Notes: a model not told the origin generated them from the letters alone. A stretch of 64,000 nt of DNA from an uncultured Arenicella sp. (GCA_938045295.1 CALINO010000008.1:1-64000); one strand, 5' to 3'. Positions 18,556-31,275 are shown, counted from the stretch's first letter. Numbers and translations: made by a program.

Positions 18556-19363
18556 AAATATCGTGTTTTAGCGGCCCGTTGCCTGAACCTAAGTTCAATT
18601 GAGCCGCAATAGCCCGAGTCAGGTATTGTTTTGCATTGGCGGTCGCTTCCAACAAATCCTGATCTAAAGATAGGTTTGCTGTGATTGCAGCCGATAAAGT
18701 ACACCCGGTTCCATGAGTGTTGTTACTTGTAATGCGCTTGCCAGATAGGCGGTGATATTTATTATCACTAAAGAGTATGTCGGTTGGCTCACCATTTAAA
18801 TGGCCGCCTTTACTCAAAATAGCCGCGTTATAACCCACTTGCTTGCCTAGCTCCGCTGCCAACGCAGCCGTGGCATTCTCAAGCTCATCAATATTGACAA
18901 TGGCCGTTGTATTTACCCCCATGAAATTCAATAGGCGTATCAACTCATCCACATTCGGGGTAATCACACTGACCAACGGCACCAGCTTTTCTAATAAATC
19001 GGCAATGGCATTCTCAGCCAATAATGGCCGCCCACTGGAACTTGCCAGCACCGGGTCAAGCACGACATTACTTGCTGGATAAGCACGCAATTGAGTTGCC
19101 ACCGCAGTCACAATGTCGGCGTTATCAAGCATGCCGATTTTGACTGCATTGGGGGGAATATCACTGAGCACGGCGTTCAATTGCTGCTCAACCGTAGCGG
19201 CTGGCACCGAATGAACATGAGAAACACCTAAGGTATTTTGTGCGGTAATGGCGGTGATCACACTCATGCCATACACCTTATGCGCGGCAAATGTTTTTAA
19301 ATCGGCCTGAATACCCGCGCCACCAGAAGAGTCTGAACCGGCAATACTCAAACAGGTTTTCAT
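18554..19363 (-). CDS. thiD: Hydroxymethylpyrimidine (phosphate) kinase ThiD
   Basis: A 269-residue ribokinase-fold protein starting with the typical CLSIAGSDSSGGAGIQADLKTF and ending with the anion-hole motif region NTHGTGCTLSAAITANL. ThiD phosphorylates HMP to HMP-P and then HMP-PP, the pyrimidine substrate for ThiE. The length matches the family. It is the last gene of the leftward thi operon and overlaps thiF by 4 nt (ATGA). A candidate terminator begins at its stop codon. Confidence 0.96.
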   Translation of the reverse strand: MKTCLSIAGSDSSGGAGIQADLKTFAAHKVYGMSVITAITAQNTLGVSHVHSVPAATVEQQLNAVLSDIPPNAVKIGMLDNADIVTAVATQLRAYPASNVVLDPVLASSSGRPLLAENAIADLLEKLVPLVSVITPNVDELIRLLNFMGVNTTAIVNIDELENATAALAAELGKQVGYNAAILSKGGHLNGEPTDILFSDNKYHRLSGKRITSNNTHGTGCTLSAAITANLSLDQDLLEATANAKQYLTRAIAAQLNLGSGNGPLKHDI

Positions 19364-20346
19364 AATGCCACCGCAAGGTTGGTATAGCCTAACTCCACTA
19401 ATTGGTGCGCGGCGTTTAACGCCCGTTGACCACTTTTACACACGCACACAATGCGTTGATTAGCATTCAATTCACTGTGCCGCTGACTAAGGTCAGCCAC
19501 TGGAATATGAACAACCTCATAGGGTTTCGGCTGCTGCGTGACTTCAAGCTCGCTTCTGACATCAAGCACCGCACGCTTAGTTTCGCCTAGCATAAGTGTG
19601 TCTTCACTGATTAATTTGGCATGGTATTTGGGCTCTGGTGCGCTGCTAAAATTAACGATGTTTTGACGATAATCCCACAGGTCAAGGTACAGTAATTTAC
19701 CCAGTAATTGACTGTCGTCGTGCAAAATAACTTTTAGCACTTCCTGTGCTTGCACACTGCCCATTATGCCCACACTGGGGCCGGTGACCCCTGCGGTGTT
19801 GCAGTTATTTGCTGTTAATGGCGGCGACGGAAAAATAGCCCGCATGCTGGGGGCTGGGTTTGATTGCGTACCGCAAAACACCCCCACATAGCCACTGGTC
19901 TGTAAGACCGACGCTGACACAAGGGGCGTTCGGCTTTCAAAGCAGGTGTCGCTTAGCAGGTAGCTGACAAAAAAACTGTCGGCGGCATCCACAACCACGC
20001 TGTGTTTAGCCACCAATTGCTCAACATTGCTGGGGTTAAGCGGCTCATTAATGGCTTGAATAGTAATCTCGCTGTTCACCTGAGCTAGGCGTTTTTTAGC
20101 CGCAACCGATTTGAATTCATCAATATCATTTTCGGTGTATAAGCTCTGGCGATGCAAATTGCTTAAGCTAACACGGTCATGATCGATGATCGTAATATGG
20201 CCAACGCCAGCACCGGCCAACTGCACCGCAAGCGGCGAGCCTAAGCCCCCAGCCCCCACAATAAGCACCTGCGCGGCAGACAGCTTTTGCGCTGACTCGG
20301 AGCCAAACTGCGGCACTTGCTGTTGTCGATGATAGCGGTTGCTCAT
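19360..20346 (-). CDS. thiF: ThiF-like adenylyltransferase with C-terminal rhodanese domain
   Basis: A 328-residue E1-like protein. Residues 1-235 form the ThiF/MoeB domain with ATP-binding GAGGLGS (31-37) and NLHRQ (63-67); residues 250-328 form a rhodanese domain with active-site loop CKSGQR (303-308). It should adenylate the ThiS C-terminal Gly-Gly and pass sulfur to it. The two CxxC zinc motifs of E. coli ThiF/MoeB are absent: the first is replaced by NPAPSMRAIFP, and no second pair is seen. The usual DxxDN motif reads DAADS (120-124). C182 (NNCNTAG) is kept. The fused rhodanese may supply the sulfur that ThiI supplies in E. coli; MoeB-type function in molybdopterin synthesis is the alternative. 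Confidence 0.87.
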   Translation of the reverse strand: MSNRYHRQQQVPQFGSESAQKLSAAQVLIVGAGGLGSPLAVQLAGAGVGHITIIDHDRVSLSNLHRQSLYTENDIDEFKSVAAKKRLAQVNSEITIQAINEPLNPSNVEQLVAKHSVVVDAADSFFVSYLLSDTCFESRTPLVSASVLQTSGYVGVFCGTQSNPAPSMRAIFPSPPLTANNCNTAGVTGPSVGIMGSVQAQEVLKVILHDDSQLLGKLLYLDLWDYRQNIVNFSSAPEPKYHAKLISEDTLMLGETKRAVLDVRSELEVTQQPKPYEVVHIPVADLSQRHSELNANQRIVCVCKSGQRALNAAHQLVELGYTNLAVAL

Positions 20347-20377
20347 GGCGTTAGTGTGGGTGAATTACATCAACAGG

Positions 20378-21001
20378 TTACGTCAAGCTAAGCCATTCAC
20401 TCAAGCGTTGTTCTGGGCTTTCGTTGAGTAACACGTCGGTGACCACACAAATACTGTCGGCGCCGGCCTCATAAACGGCTGGGGCGCGTTCAATATTAAG
20501 CCCTCCGATCGCCACCAACGGCACATCGCCCACCATTTGCTTCCATTCACGCACTTTATCCACCCCTTGAGGCGCCCATTTCATGGCCTTCAAAATTGTA
20601 TGGTACACCGGCCCAAGCGCAACGTATTCAGGCTTTACGGCTAATGCGGTTTTTAACTCAGCTTGGTCGTGAGTGCTAACACCGAGCTTTAAACCATGCC
20701 TGCGAATGGCGGCTAAATCCGCGTCGACTAAGTCTTCTTGGCCCAAATGAACGAAGTCGCAACCGGCGTCTATGGCTTGTTGCCAATAATCGTTGATTAC
20801 TAACTGGCAGCCGTATTCATCGCACAGGGCTTTGCTGGCCGATATGTGTGCTTTAACCGTATTTAATGGCTGGTCTTTCATTCGCAACTGAACCAGCTTT
20901 AAGCCCAACGGTAATAAGCGCTCAAGCCAATCGGCACTATCAACAATTTGATAAAATTTTGGCAATTGAAATGCGGTGGATGACATAGCGCTGTTGTTCA
21001 T
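20378..21001 (-). CDS. thiE: Thiamine phosphate synthase
   Basis: A TIM-barrel protein of about 207 residues, with VQLRMKD near the N-terminus, the HLGQEDL block, [10 protein letters not shown], and the motif [17 protein letters not shown] followed by VAIGGL. It joins HMP-PP with thiazole phosphate to form thiamine phosphate. I choose the ATG at 21001, which overlaps the thiG stop as ATGA; a TTG three codons upstream (21010) is possible but less likely. The TKT-type residues in the phosphate loop read TILK, a small departure from the common form, but the rest of the domain is intact. Confidence 0.94.
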   Translation of the reverse strand: MNNSAMSSTAFQLPKFYQIVDSADWLERLLPLGLKLVQLRMKDQPLNTVKAHISASKALCDEYGCQLVINDYWQQAIDAGCDFVHLGQEDLVDADLAAIRRHGLKLGVSTHDQAELKTALAVKPEYVALGPVYHTILKAMKWAPQGVDKVREWKQMVGDVPLVAIGGLNIERAPAVYEAGADSICVVTDVLLNESPEQRLSEWLSLT

Positions 21002-21867
21002 GATAACCAAAACGGTGTGCCCGCAACGGGCGTGGATGGGCGAGCCATGTCGCGAGGCTCAATGGGCTGAGACAAATACGCCGAACGCCCGGCGTTAATC
21101 GCCTGATCGAAGGCTTGCGCCATTGCCACCGGGTTGCCGGCACGCGCAACGGCAGTGTTAAGCAATACCGCGTCGTAGCCCAGCTCCATGGCCTGTGCGG
21201 CTTGCGACGGCAAACCAATACCGGCATCAATCACTAATGATGTATCCGGAAAATAATGCCGGTACGACTCCAATGCTTTGGGATTTTGCAAACCTCGGCC
21301 AGAGCCAATAGGCGCGCCCCAAGGCATTAATACTTCACAGCCAGCGGCTAATAGTTTTTCACCCACCACTAAATCGTCGGTGGTGTAAGGAAATACCTTA
21401 AAGCCTTGCTGGCACAACTCAGTGGCAGCTTCCACCAAACCAAACACGTCGGGTTGCAAGGTGTCGTCATTGCCAATCACTTCGAGTTTAATCCATGGCG
21501 TATCAAACAGCTCACGCGCCATCATGGCGGTGGTAATCGCTTCTTTAGCGCTGTGGCAGCCGGCGGTGTTGGGTAAAATTTTACAGTTACTCTGCTTTAG
21601 CAACTGCCAAAACTGTTGACCGTCTTGACTCGAACCCGATTCGCGACGTACCGACACGGTTATTATTTGTGTCTTAGATTGCTCAATGGCTTCCAGTAAA
21701 ACCTGTGGTGATGGGTACTGAGCGGTTCCTAGCAGCAATCTTGATTCAAGCTTTTGGCCATAAAATTCAAGCGCCTTGCCTGAGCCCTCCTTAGTCTTGG
21801 TCTTATTCTTAGCCTTATTCTTGGCTTGAGCCGCCTGATTATTTGCTTCAGTGGTTTTCATATTCAT
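20998..21867 (-). CDS. thiG: Thiazole synthase ThiG
   Basis: A 289-residue protein. From about residue 33 it follows the ThiG pattern: [20 protein letters not shown], the Schiff-base lysine in [16 protein letters not shown], then [16 protein letters not shown] and [17 protein letters not shown]. It makes the thiazole phosphate from deoxyxylulose phosphate, dehydroglycine (from ThiO) and thiocarboxylated ThiS. The first 30 or so residues are a Lys/Ala/Asn-rich extension ([12 protein letters not shown]) not needed by the family; an internal start would remove it, but no better ribosome site is obvious. It overlaps thiE by 4 nt and follows thiS by 8 nt. Confidence 0.95.
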   Translation of the reverse strand: MNMKTTEANNQAAQAKNKAKNKTKTKEGSGKALEFYGQKLESRLLLGTAQYPSPQVLLEAIEQSKTQIITVSVRRESGSSQDGQQFWQLLKQSNCKILPNTAGCHSAKEAITTAMMARELFDTPWIKLEVIGNDDTLQPDVFGLVEAATELCQQGFKVFPYTTDDLVVGEKLLAAGCEVLMPWGAPIGSGRGLQNPKALESYRHYFPDTSLVIDAGIGLPSQAAQAMELGYDAVLLNTAVARAGNPVAMAQAFDQAINAGRSAYLSQPIEPRDMARPSTPVAGTPFWLS

Positions 21868-21875
21868 TGCTTGCT

Positions 21876-22073
21876 CTACCCGCCCTGCATGGGCGCAACC
21901 ACTTCTACTTTACAGCCTTCGATCAACACCGTATCGGCACGCTGGTCTTTAGCCACAAAATGTTGATTAAACGCCGTGGCCACCAATAGGGCTTCATAAC
22001 CCTGCTCTACCAATAAATCGGCCAAGTTGGCTTGCTGGGTCTCAATCGTTTGACCATTAAGAATGATTTGCAT
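21876..22073 (-). CDS. thiS: Sulfur carrier protein ThiS
   Basis: A 65-residue ubiquitin-like protein beginning MQIILNGQ and ending in the diagnostic Gly-Gly (APMQGG). The C-terminal glycine is adenylated by ThiF and converted to the thiocarboxylate that gives sulfur to ThiG. The ATG at 22073 is chosen because GAGG lies 6 nt upstream; a longer form starting at 22088 would add five residues. The gene overlaps thiO by 17 nt. Confidence 0.94.
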   Translation of the reverse strand: MQIILNGQTIETQQANLADLLVEQGYEALLVATAFNQHFVAKDQRADTVLIEGCKVEVVAPMQGG

Positions 22074-23079
22074 CAAACACCTCATCACACAGCTTTCCGC
22101 TGTTTATAAAATCCACTACTCGCCTTGCCACCGCCGGTGCGGCTAAAAAACCGTGCCGATACAAACCGTTAACCGAAAGGCAGTTATCATTAACGCGAAC
22201 CTTGGGCAAATTGTCATTAAATGCGGGGCGCGCATCCACGCCAATCTCAATAATTTGGGCTTCGGCAAACGCCGGGTTAAGGGCATAAGCGGCCGATAAT
22301 AGTTCCAACATCGAACGCACACTGGCGCGTTTGCTGCTGTTAACCTCAAGCATGGTCGCGCCCAACATGAACACATTGTCTGGCCGCGGCACCAAGTAAA
22401 TTGGGTGGCGCGGGTGCAACAACCGCACTGGGCGGCTTAGCTCAACCTCAGGGCAGTGTAAGTGCAGCATTTCACCTTTCACACCACGCAAATCTGGCAT
22501 CAGATCGCGGGCACTTAAGCCACGACAATCCAGCACCCAATCAACCTCGCCTTTTAAGCCTTCAATTTCTGATAGGCTAAGCCTGCGATCGGTTTCAATG
22601 GTTGCGCCAGCGCTTTGGCACGCTTGCCAAAGCGACAACACCACCGCTCGTGGTTCTAAATGCGCTTCATTTTCAAACCACAGCGCGCGCGAAAAATGAC
22701 CTAAGTCTGGCTCAAGGCCAGAAATTTGCTCATTATCAAGCCAGCTCGCCCCTTGAGTTTGCTCAGAAAATTGCCGCAATAAACTTTGATCGCGCGGTGC
22801 CGCTACCACCAAACTGCCATGCGCTTGATAGCTCAATTGGTGTTGCGCCGCAAACTGCTGCCAAAAAGCCATGCTTTCAAGCCCCAGTGTTTCCACCAAA
22901 GGTTCAGCCGACTCTTGCTCACAATAAGGCGCCAACATGCCACCCGCCCACCATGAGCAACACTGCTCATCGGGGCAATGGCTGGCGGTGATAATGCGTA
23001 CCTTATAACCGGCCTTGAGTAAGTAATAGGCGCAACTTAAACCCGCTACACCGCTACCAATAACGGCAACGCTTTTCAT
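22057..23079 (-). CDS. thiO: FAD-dependent glycine oxidase ThiO
   Basis: A 340-residue amine oxidase of the DAO/ThiO family with an N-terminal dinucleotide fold (VIGSGVAGLSCAYYL, about 5-19), the WWAGGMLAPYCE segment typical of ThiO, a middle FENEAHLEPRAV block, and the C-terminal NGLYRHGFLAAPAVA. It oxidises glycine to iminoglycine for the ThiG reaction. This is the route of aerobes, as opposed to ThiH. The start is 5 nt after thiC. No key element looks missing. Confidence 0.94.
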   Translation of the reverse strand: MKSVAVIGSGVAGLSCAYYLLKAGYKVRIITASHCPDEQCCSWWAGGMLAPYCEQESAEPLVETLGLESMAFWQQFAAQHQLSYQAHGSLVVAAPRDQSLLRQFSEQTQGASWLDNEQISGLEPDLGHFSRALWFENEAHLEPRAVVLSLWQACQSAGATIETDRRLSLSEIEGLKGEVDWVLDCRGLSARDLMPDLRGVKGEMLHLHCPEVELSRPVRLLHPRHPIYLVPRPDNVFMLGATMLEVNSSKRASVRSMLELLSAAYALNPAFAEAQIIEIGVDARPAFNDNLPKVRVNDNCLSVNGLYRHGFLAAPAVARRVVDFINSGKLCDEVFDANHS

Positions 23080-23084
23080 TGTTT

Positions 23085-25327
<2,243 letters not shown>

Positions 25328-25416
25328 GCGCTGCTTCCCTCCGCCGCAATTAAACGGATCAGGTTATAAGGGTATTTCTCAGCTTGAGCAATGTTGCTCT
25401 AGCACCCCTAGCTGGC
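25328..25416 (-). ncRNA. TPP riboswitch (THI element)
   Basis: On the minus strand the conserved parts of the THI element are in order: GGGGTGC, then GCTGAGA, ATACCCTT, ACCTGATC and GCGGAGGGAAGC. These form the two-armed aptamer that binds thiamine pyrophosphate. It precedes thiC on the same strand, so TPP should shut the operon off. The promoter probably lies just upstream, near the end of the YheT-like gene. Confidence 0.95.
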
Positions 25417-25448
25417 GTTAGAATAGCACCAAACATGTAAAGAGGCGA

Positions 25449-26474
25449 TTATTTTTTGCTCGCGTTTAATATCTCTAAGGTACGGCTGTCTTGCCAAGAG
25501 TCGCCCTGCCAATTCATCAGGTAACCACAATGCCCACCATGCTTGGTAACCGTCACATGTAAATCTGGGTTGTCTGCCAGTAATTGCACGCCTTCAATTG
25601 GAATAATCATATCGTCTTCAGCAAAGTGTAAATAACAGGGGCATATGGTGTTGGCCATTTTGTCACCGTCAATGGCATAAGCATCAAAGTAACTATCAAG
25701 ATCACTGTACGAGGTGTACTTAGGAATCAAAGCCAGGTTCATCTGATCCAAGGTTTTAAAGGTCTCTAATTGTGGGCCAAAATCATATTCGGGCCAACAC
25801 TCGCGCTTTTTGCGCAAGGAACGCCGCCATTTACGCACAAAGTATTTGCCATAAATGAAGTTGCGCGGCTGATTAAGCACCGCATTGCTTTGCGCGGCAT
25901 GCACCACTGGGCAAAACGCAACAACCTGCTCTAGATTGATTGCTTTATCGTGCGCATTGGCCGCCACACGCAAGGCAAAATTACCGCCCAATGAAAAGCC
26001 AACAAGACTATAGCTCGGGTAGTCTAAGCGAGACTGAATATCGGCAATGGCGTTCATGACTTCATCAATCAAGGTTGAATTGAACACTTCTTTATTAAGA
26101 TGATGCGTATCGCCATGGTCGCGCAAGTTCAAACGAAGCACGTCGTAGCCATCATTGAGTAAGGTGGTGGCCATTGATTGTATATAGATAGACTCATGGC
26201 AGCCCTCCCAACCGTGAATTAAAATAACCAGTTGTTTGCCTGTTTGTTCGGCCGCTTGATTGTAATAACCTTGCAGCCGGCACCCTTGACCGCCATCAAA
26301 GAGCAATGACTGTTGCTCACGCTGGTATTTCTTAAATCGTCGTTCACGCCCCGCTTTTCTTGGCCACTGGCTGGATAAAATTGTTTGCAAGTGACGATTT
26401 TTAAGCCCAAACGCCGGTGTGAACGAACGGGCTGAAACATTATTTTTCATTGAAATATCAACAGACTTGGTCAT
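25449..26474 (-). CDS. YheT-like alpha/beta hydrolase
   Basis: An alpha/beta hydrolase of the YheT/UPF0017 group: the family block RHLQTI near the N-terminus, the oxyanion region LIHGWEGCHES, the nucleophile elbow GFSLGG, and a late His in KHGGHCGY. Members act as esterases on poorly known substrates; the E. coli gene is yheT. The start is uncertain. I use the ATG at 26474, which leaves the HLQT block at the same distance as in E. coli; a GTG at 26534 and an ATG at 26450 are alternatives, and none has a strong ribosome site. It converges with nothing and is divergent from the CsiV-like gene. Confidence 0.87.
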   Translation of the reverse strand: MTKSVDISMKNNVSARSFTPAFGLKNRHLQTILSSQWPRKAGRERRFKKYQREQQSLLFDGGQGCRLQGYYNQAAEQTGKQLVILIHGWEGCHESIYIQSMATTLLNDGYDVLRLNLRDHGDTHHLNKEVFNSTLIDEVMNAIADIQSRLDYPSYSLVGFSLGGNFALRVAANAHDKAINLEQVVAFCPVVHAAQSNAVLNQPRNFIYGKYFVRKWRRSLRKKRECWPEYDFGPQLETFKTLDQMNLALIPKYTSYSDLDSYFDAYAIDGDKMANTICPCYLHFAEDDMIIPIEGVQLLADNPDLHVTVTKHGGHCGYLMNWQGDSWQDSRTLEILNASKK

Positions 26475-26565
26475 TTTGGTGTGGCTCAATGATAGACTTA
26501 GCGCAACAAAGCACTGTGTGTGCGGTTTTTGCACACACTGCCCAGTAAAAATTTAATAATAAAAC

Positions 26566-27162
26566 ATGATCCCAAACATTCAAACACCTACTAATGCTTA
26601 CACTGGTAATGCTTACACTGGCGCCAATTCTAAAATAGGCGCTGTTTTAAAAGCAAAAGCCTTGCGTGCGTTTTGCGCCGTCATCGTAATGATGGGTTTA
26701 ACCCAAACCGCGCTAGCAAAAGACTATATTGTGGAAGTGGTGGTTTTTGAAAATTCCGCAAACTCAAGCATTACCGAACCACACGCTTATCAGGCACCGA
26801 AAAAACCACGCTCTCGAGCAAACACTTGGCTATTGAGCAATCAGTTACTAAATGATGAGGCCAGCAAGATAAGCGGCTCATCAGACTACGTATTACGCCA
26901 CCACTTTGCCTGGGGGCAAGAATCACTTCCTTATAGTAAATCAGCCACTTACACCGTGGTTGAAAACGACACCAAAGGCTACATAAAGGTGTACGCCGAC
27001 AGCCTCTTATTCGCCAACATTGATCTTGATTACAAAGGCTTTCGTATGGTTGAGAAACGGCGTTTAAAGTTAAATGAAAAACACTTTTTTGACCACCCTA
27101 AATTCGGTTTACTGTTGCAAGTAAGTCGGCTGGAAAAAAAGGCAAGTTCTGCCGATCAGTAA
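26566..27162 (+). CDS. CsiV-like periplasmic/outer membrane-associated protein
   Basis: A 198-residue protein with a hydrophobic signal segment (about 30-50) and a likely cleavage after TALA, followed by the IVEVVVFE start typical of CsiV-like proteins, and a C-terminal part ending GFRMVEKRRLKLNEKHFFDHPKFGLLLQV. CsiV of Vibrio is a peptidoglycan-associated helper of LpoA/PBP1a. That role is only inferred here. The stretch before the signal segment contains a perfect tandem repeat of NAYTG encoded by a 15-bp duplication, so the true start may be internal or the tail is simply unconstrained. Confidence 0.7.
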   Translation: MIPNIQTPTNAYTGNAYTGANSKIGAVLKAKALRAFCAVIVMMGLTQTALAKDYIVEVVVFENSANSSITEPHAYQAPKKPRSRANTWLLSNQLLNDEASKISGSSDYVLRHHFAWGQESLPYSKSATYTVVENDTKGYIKVYADSLLFANIDLDYKGFRMVEKRRLKLNEKHFFDHPKFGLLLQVSRLEKKASSADQ

Positions 27163-27216
27163 ACGAGCGCGCACCTGAAGTCATCGAAGGTAACAAATTT
27201 CATCAAGCACAAGAAT

Positions 27217-27246
27217 ACTAGGTGCTGTTGATAAACGGCACCTAGT
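27217..27246 (+). terminator. Candidate terminator after CsiV-like gene
   Basis: ACTAGGTGC (27217-27225) pairs exactly with GCACCTAGT (27238-27246) around a 12-nt loop. The sequence after it (AAACTGTTCTTTTAG) is only partly T-rich. It lies between two convergent genes and could serve either. Confidence 0.45.
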
Positions 27247-27304
27247 AAACTGTTCTTTTAGTAATAACGCGCATAAAGGAATCACGCGTTTAGGGTTAAC
27301 TGCG

Positions 27305-27604
27305 TTAAGGCAGCACTTTGATAAATGGCTTTACCGTGACCTTAGCAAACACACCGCCAGTGGCGTAGGGGTCTTCGTCAGCCCAGGCTTGAGCTTGCTC
27401 TAACGTTGGAAAATCAACGATCATCAAACTGCCGGTGAACCCGGCTTCAGTAGGCTCGCTACTGTCTTCAGCGGGGTGCGGCCCCACAGCCAGCACACGG
27501 CCTTCTTGATTTAACGTTTCAACGCGCGCCAAGTGCGCTGGACGTAATTCTTTTCTTAGCGCCAAACTGCCTTCGACGTCTTCACCGATCACTGCGTACC
27601 ACAT
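27305..27604 (-). CDS. YciI family protein
   Basis: A 99-residue protein of the YciI fold: MWYAVIGEDVEGSLALRKELRPAHLARVETL at the start, then GPHPAEDS and GSLMIVDFPTLEQAQAWADEDPYATGGVF. The conserved His (about residue 24) and Asp (DEDPY) of the family are kept. The biochemical role of YciI is unknown. It is the last of two small leftward genes, 18 nt after the 79-residue gene, so both are probably on one transcript. Confidence 0.9.
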   Translation of the reverse strand: MWYAVIGEDVEGSLALRKELRPAHLARVETLNQEGRVLAVGPHPAEDSSEPTEAGFTGSLMIVDFPTLEQAQAWADEDPYATGGVFAKVTVKPFIKVLP

Positions 27605-27622
27605 ACATTGTTCCTATTTTAT

Positions 27623-27862
27623 TTAGTGCAACATGTTTTGCGCCGCTTGAGCGTCTTCCACACGCTCAATTTGAATATCGCGATAGCGGTCAATACCCGC
27701 CTCTACCATTGACTGGGCAATATCAATTTTATCGTCGGGCATTAAGTCCGACACTTCATTTGAGATGGTGATGGTTACCAATGGCTGGTCTGGTGAGTCA
27801 GCACGGCGCAGTACGATATCGCCGTTTTCTAATTGAACTAATTCTATTCTTGCATCTGTCAT
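27623..27862 (-). CDS. Conserved hypothetical protein, 79 residues
   Basis: A short acidic protein (ELVQLENGDIVLRRADSP..., ending QAAQNMLH) with no motif I can name. The coding call is supported by a good ribosome site (GAGGAGAAAAA just before the ATG), the tight 18-nt spacing to the YciI gene, and codon use like its neighbours. No membrane segment or signal peptide is present. Confidence 0.75.
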   Translation of the reverse strand: MTDARIELVQLENGDIVLRRADSPDQPLVTITISNEVSDLMPDDKIDIAQSMVEAGIDRYRDIQIERVEDAQAAQNMLH

Positions 27863-28107
27863 TTTTTCTCCTCACGACACACAACCAAATATGTGCACCA
27901 TTAAACGGTTTGGTTTATAGTGTTGTTAGAGCATAAACACAAGGGGTATTGGGGAATATTTAGTGGTTTTTTGAAAAAGTAATTACAGCAAGCCATTACA
28001 GCTCCATATACGCAACCTTTTGTTGACTATCTTCAAACAAAAGGCTGCGGCCGGTGTTTCTTAAATTACAGCGCAAATTATTGTAAACATAAGCCACTGA
28101 ACACACG

Positions 28108-28896
28108 ATGACAGAAATAAACGCCGTTTTTTTTGATCTTGATGAGACATTGATCGAAAACAAACTGTCCGTAACGGATGCGTTTGTCAGAATTTATAAG
28201 GACTTTAGTAACGAATTAGGCCACGGCAAAGGCTCGGCGTTCTTCGAAGAACTCAATCAACAAACCCCCAATCTCTGGGAAGGCATGTTTGACAGCCCTC
28301 TTACCCCAGAGCGTCAATTAGTGCAGTGCTTTGAACACTGCATTGCCGCGGTGGGCTCAGTACCTCAAGCAAGGCATTTGAGCCTGGCACAAGAGATGCT
28401 TGAGCATTTTATTGATTTGACTTCCAATAATGTGGCCATTCGAGACAGCGCCAAAATGGTGCTCAAAGAACTGCATATTCGCGGTTACATTACCGGCATT
28501 ATCACTAATGGTATTGAGCGGGTGCAGTTGAGCAAAATTCACAAACTCAGGTTACATAAAAAGGTTAATCACATTGTGGTGAGCTCGCAAGCCGGTGCGC
28601 ACAAACCAATGCAAGAGGTTTTCGAGCTGGCATTAATCAAAGCCGGCGTGGCTGCTGAGCAAGCTTGGCATGTGGGTGACCACCCGACCAACGACATAGC
28701 CGGCGCAATTCGAGCCGGAATGGGGGGCATTTACTACAACCCCAAGCACCGCCCAATAGAAAACACGTTCGCCAACCTTGATGAGCGCCCTACTCACACC
28801 ATAGACCGATTGTCAGAAGTGTTGGTATTGCTCAGCGCTAAAAAAATGCAACGCGAAATGCTATTCAAAGAGTTTCTATCCGACCATGATATTTAA
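28108..28896 (+). CDS. HAD-superfamily hydrolase
   Basis: A 262-residue HAD protein: motif I FFDLDETLI (nucleophile and acid Asp near residues 10-12), motif II IITNG, motif III lysine in AHKPMQEVF, and motif IV GDHPTNDIAGA. Its helical cap of about 90 residues resembles the YjjG/haloacid dehalogenase-like C1 group, which are mostly small-molecule phosphatases. The substrate is unknown. Its last 11 nt overlap the MarR-type gene, so the two are cotranscribed. Confidence 0.9.
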   Translation: MTEINAVFFDLDETLIENKLSVTDAFVRIYKDFSNELGHGKGSAFFEELNQQTPNLWEGMFDSPLTPERQLVQCFEHCIAAVGSVPQARHLSLAQEMLEHFIDLTSNNVAIRDSAKMVLKELHIRGYITGIITNGIERVQLSKIHKLRLHKKVNHIVVSSQAGAHKPMQEVFELALIKAGVAAEQAWHVGDHPTNDIAGAIRAGMGGIYYNPKHRPIENTFANLDERPTHTIDRLSEVLVLLSAKKMQREMLFKEFLSDHDI

Positions 28897-29335
28897 TGAG
28901 CAAATAATTACTGGCTTTCTGATTCATGATGTTGCTCGCTTACGCCGCAACATCGTCAATAATGCATTGTCGGATATTGGTTTAACTCGCAGTCAACGTT
29001 GGGCTTTGGCCTACGTGGTTAGAGCCGGCAGCAAAGGGATTATTCAAGCCGACTTAGCGCGCGCCATGAACGTAGGCAAAGTGAGCCTAGGCACGACCAT
29101 CAAACACTTAGAAGACGCTGGGCTGATAAAACGAGAACAAGACCCTGACGATTTACGAGTTAAGCGCGTTACCGCCACGGATCAGGGCTTAGATGCCACC
29201 ATTCAAATGACCGTGGTTGCCGAACGCTTAAATAAAGAATTCTGGAAAGGCATTAGTAAACAACAATTCGCCGAATTTAGTAACCTGCTTGAAGTGATGA
29301 TGGGCAACATGCTGGAAATGGATCAACAAGGCTAA
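28886..29335 (+). CDS. MarR-family transcriptional regulator
   Basis: A 149-residue winged-helix protein. The recognition helix is in DLARAMNVGKVSLGTTIKHLEDAGLI and the wing in EQDPDDLRVKRVTATDQG, as in MarR/SlyA proteins. MarR proteins respond to small phenolic or oxidant ligands, often controlling efflux genes. It overlaps the HAD gene by 11 nt. No palindromic site near it stands out. It is followed by the convergent YkvA-like gene. Confidence 0.92.
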   Translation: MIFNEQIITGFLIHDVARLRRNIVNNALSDIGLTRSQRWALAYVVRAGSKGIIQADLARAMNVGKVSLGTTIKHLEDAGLIKREQDPDDLRVKRVTATDQGLDATIQMTVVAERLNKEFWKGISKQQFAEFSNLLEVMMGNMLEMDQQG

Positions 29336-29394
29336 AGCGTTAGCGCCAATGTGAAAGAGCTGGGGAATTTACCAGCCACACCGAATAAACGGTT

Positions 29395-29904
29395 TTATTT
29401 TTCCTGCTCAGGCTCAATCTCTTCAATAGGATTAGACGCCTGTTGATGCTCCCACAGCAAAAACTTTTCGGCTTCTTCTTTGACCGCAGAAAAGGTCCAG
29501 GCCAATAACGCGGCGTCATCACTTAACCCAAATATCGCAATAAAGTCGGGCAAGGCATCCAGCGGCATTACAAAATACACCAAGGCGGCAACGATCATCG
29601 CCAATTTATCCAAGGCAATGTCACGATACTCACCTTTGGCATACGCGGCCACTAAACGCACCATCACCTTAATACTTTCTAAAGTTTTACCAATTGGGCC
29701 AAGAGCCTGTTTTTGACTCTTTTGACTTACCTTTTCCAGCAGTGAAAGCAGCCGCTTTGGGCTTTGCAGCAATGAAACCACCATTTTTTTGGACTTGCGA
29801 TACGCCCAAGTTCGCGCCCATTTATTGGAGGCGCCAGAACTCTGTTTACTCTCAGAGCCCTGTTTGTTATCAGCAACCGGTTTTGAAGTGTGGTTTTCTT
29901 GCAA
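29395..29904 (-). CDS. YkvA-like membrane protein (DUF1232)
   Basis: A 169-residue protein. After a polar, Ser/Lys-rich N-terminus, residues 85-145 match the DUF1232/YkvA pattern: AYAKGEYRDIALDKLAMIVAALVYFVMPLDALPDFIAIFGLSDDAALLAW, with the hallmark P-x-D-x-x-P-D loop between two hydrophobic helices. The function is unknown; these are small inner-membrane proteins. It lies 34 bp downstream of argB on the same strand and may be cotranscribed with it. Confidence 0.85.
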   Translation of the reverse strand: MQENHTSKPVADNKQGSESKQSSGASNKWARTWAYRKSKKMVVSLLQSPKRLLSLLEKVSQKSQKQALGPIGKTLESIKVMVRLVAAYAKGEYRDIALDKLAMIVAALVYFVMPLDALPDFIAIFGLSDDAALLAWTFSAVKEEAEKFLLWEHQQASNPIEEIEPEQEK

Positions 29905-29938
29905 AGTAATACGCCGCGTAGGTTTGTCGAATATATGC

Positions 29939-31275
<1,337 letters not shown>

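Noticed and set aside
22602-22991. A 129-codon plus-strand open frame opposite thiO
   Set aside because: It shadows a clear thiO coding frame and its translation is proline- and cysteine-biased with no family resemblance.
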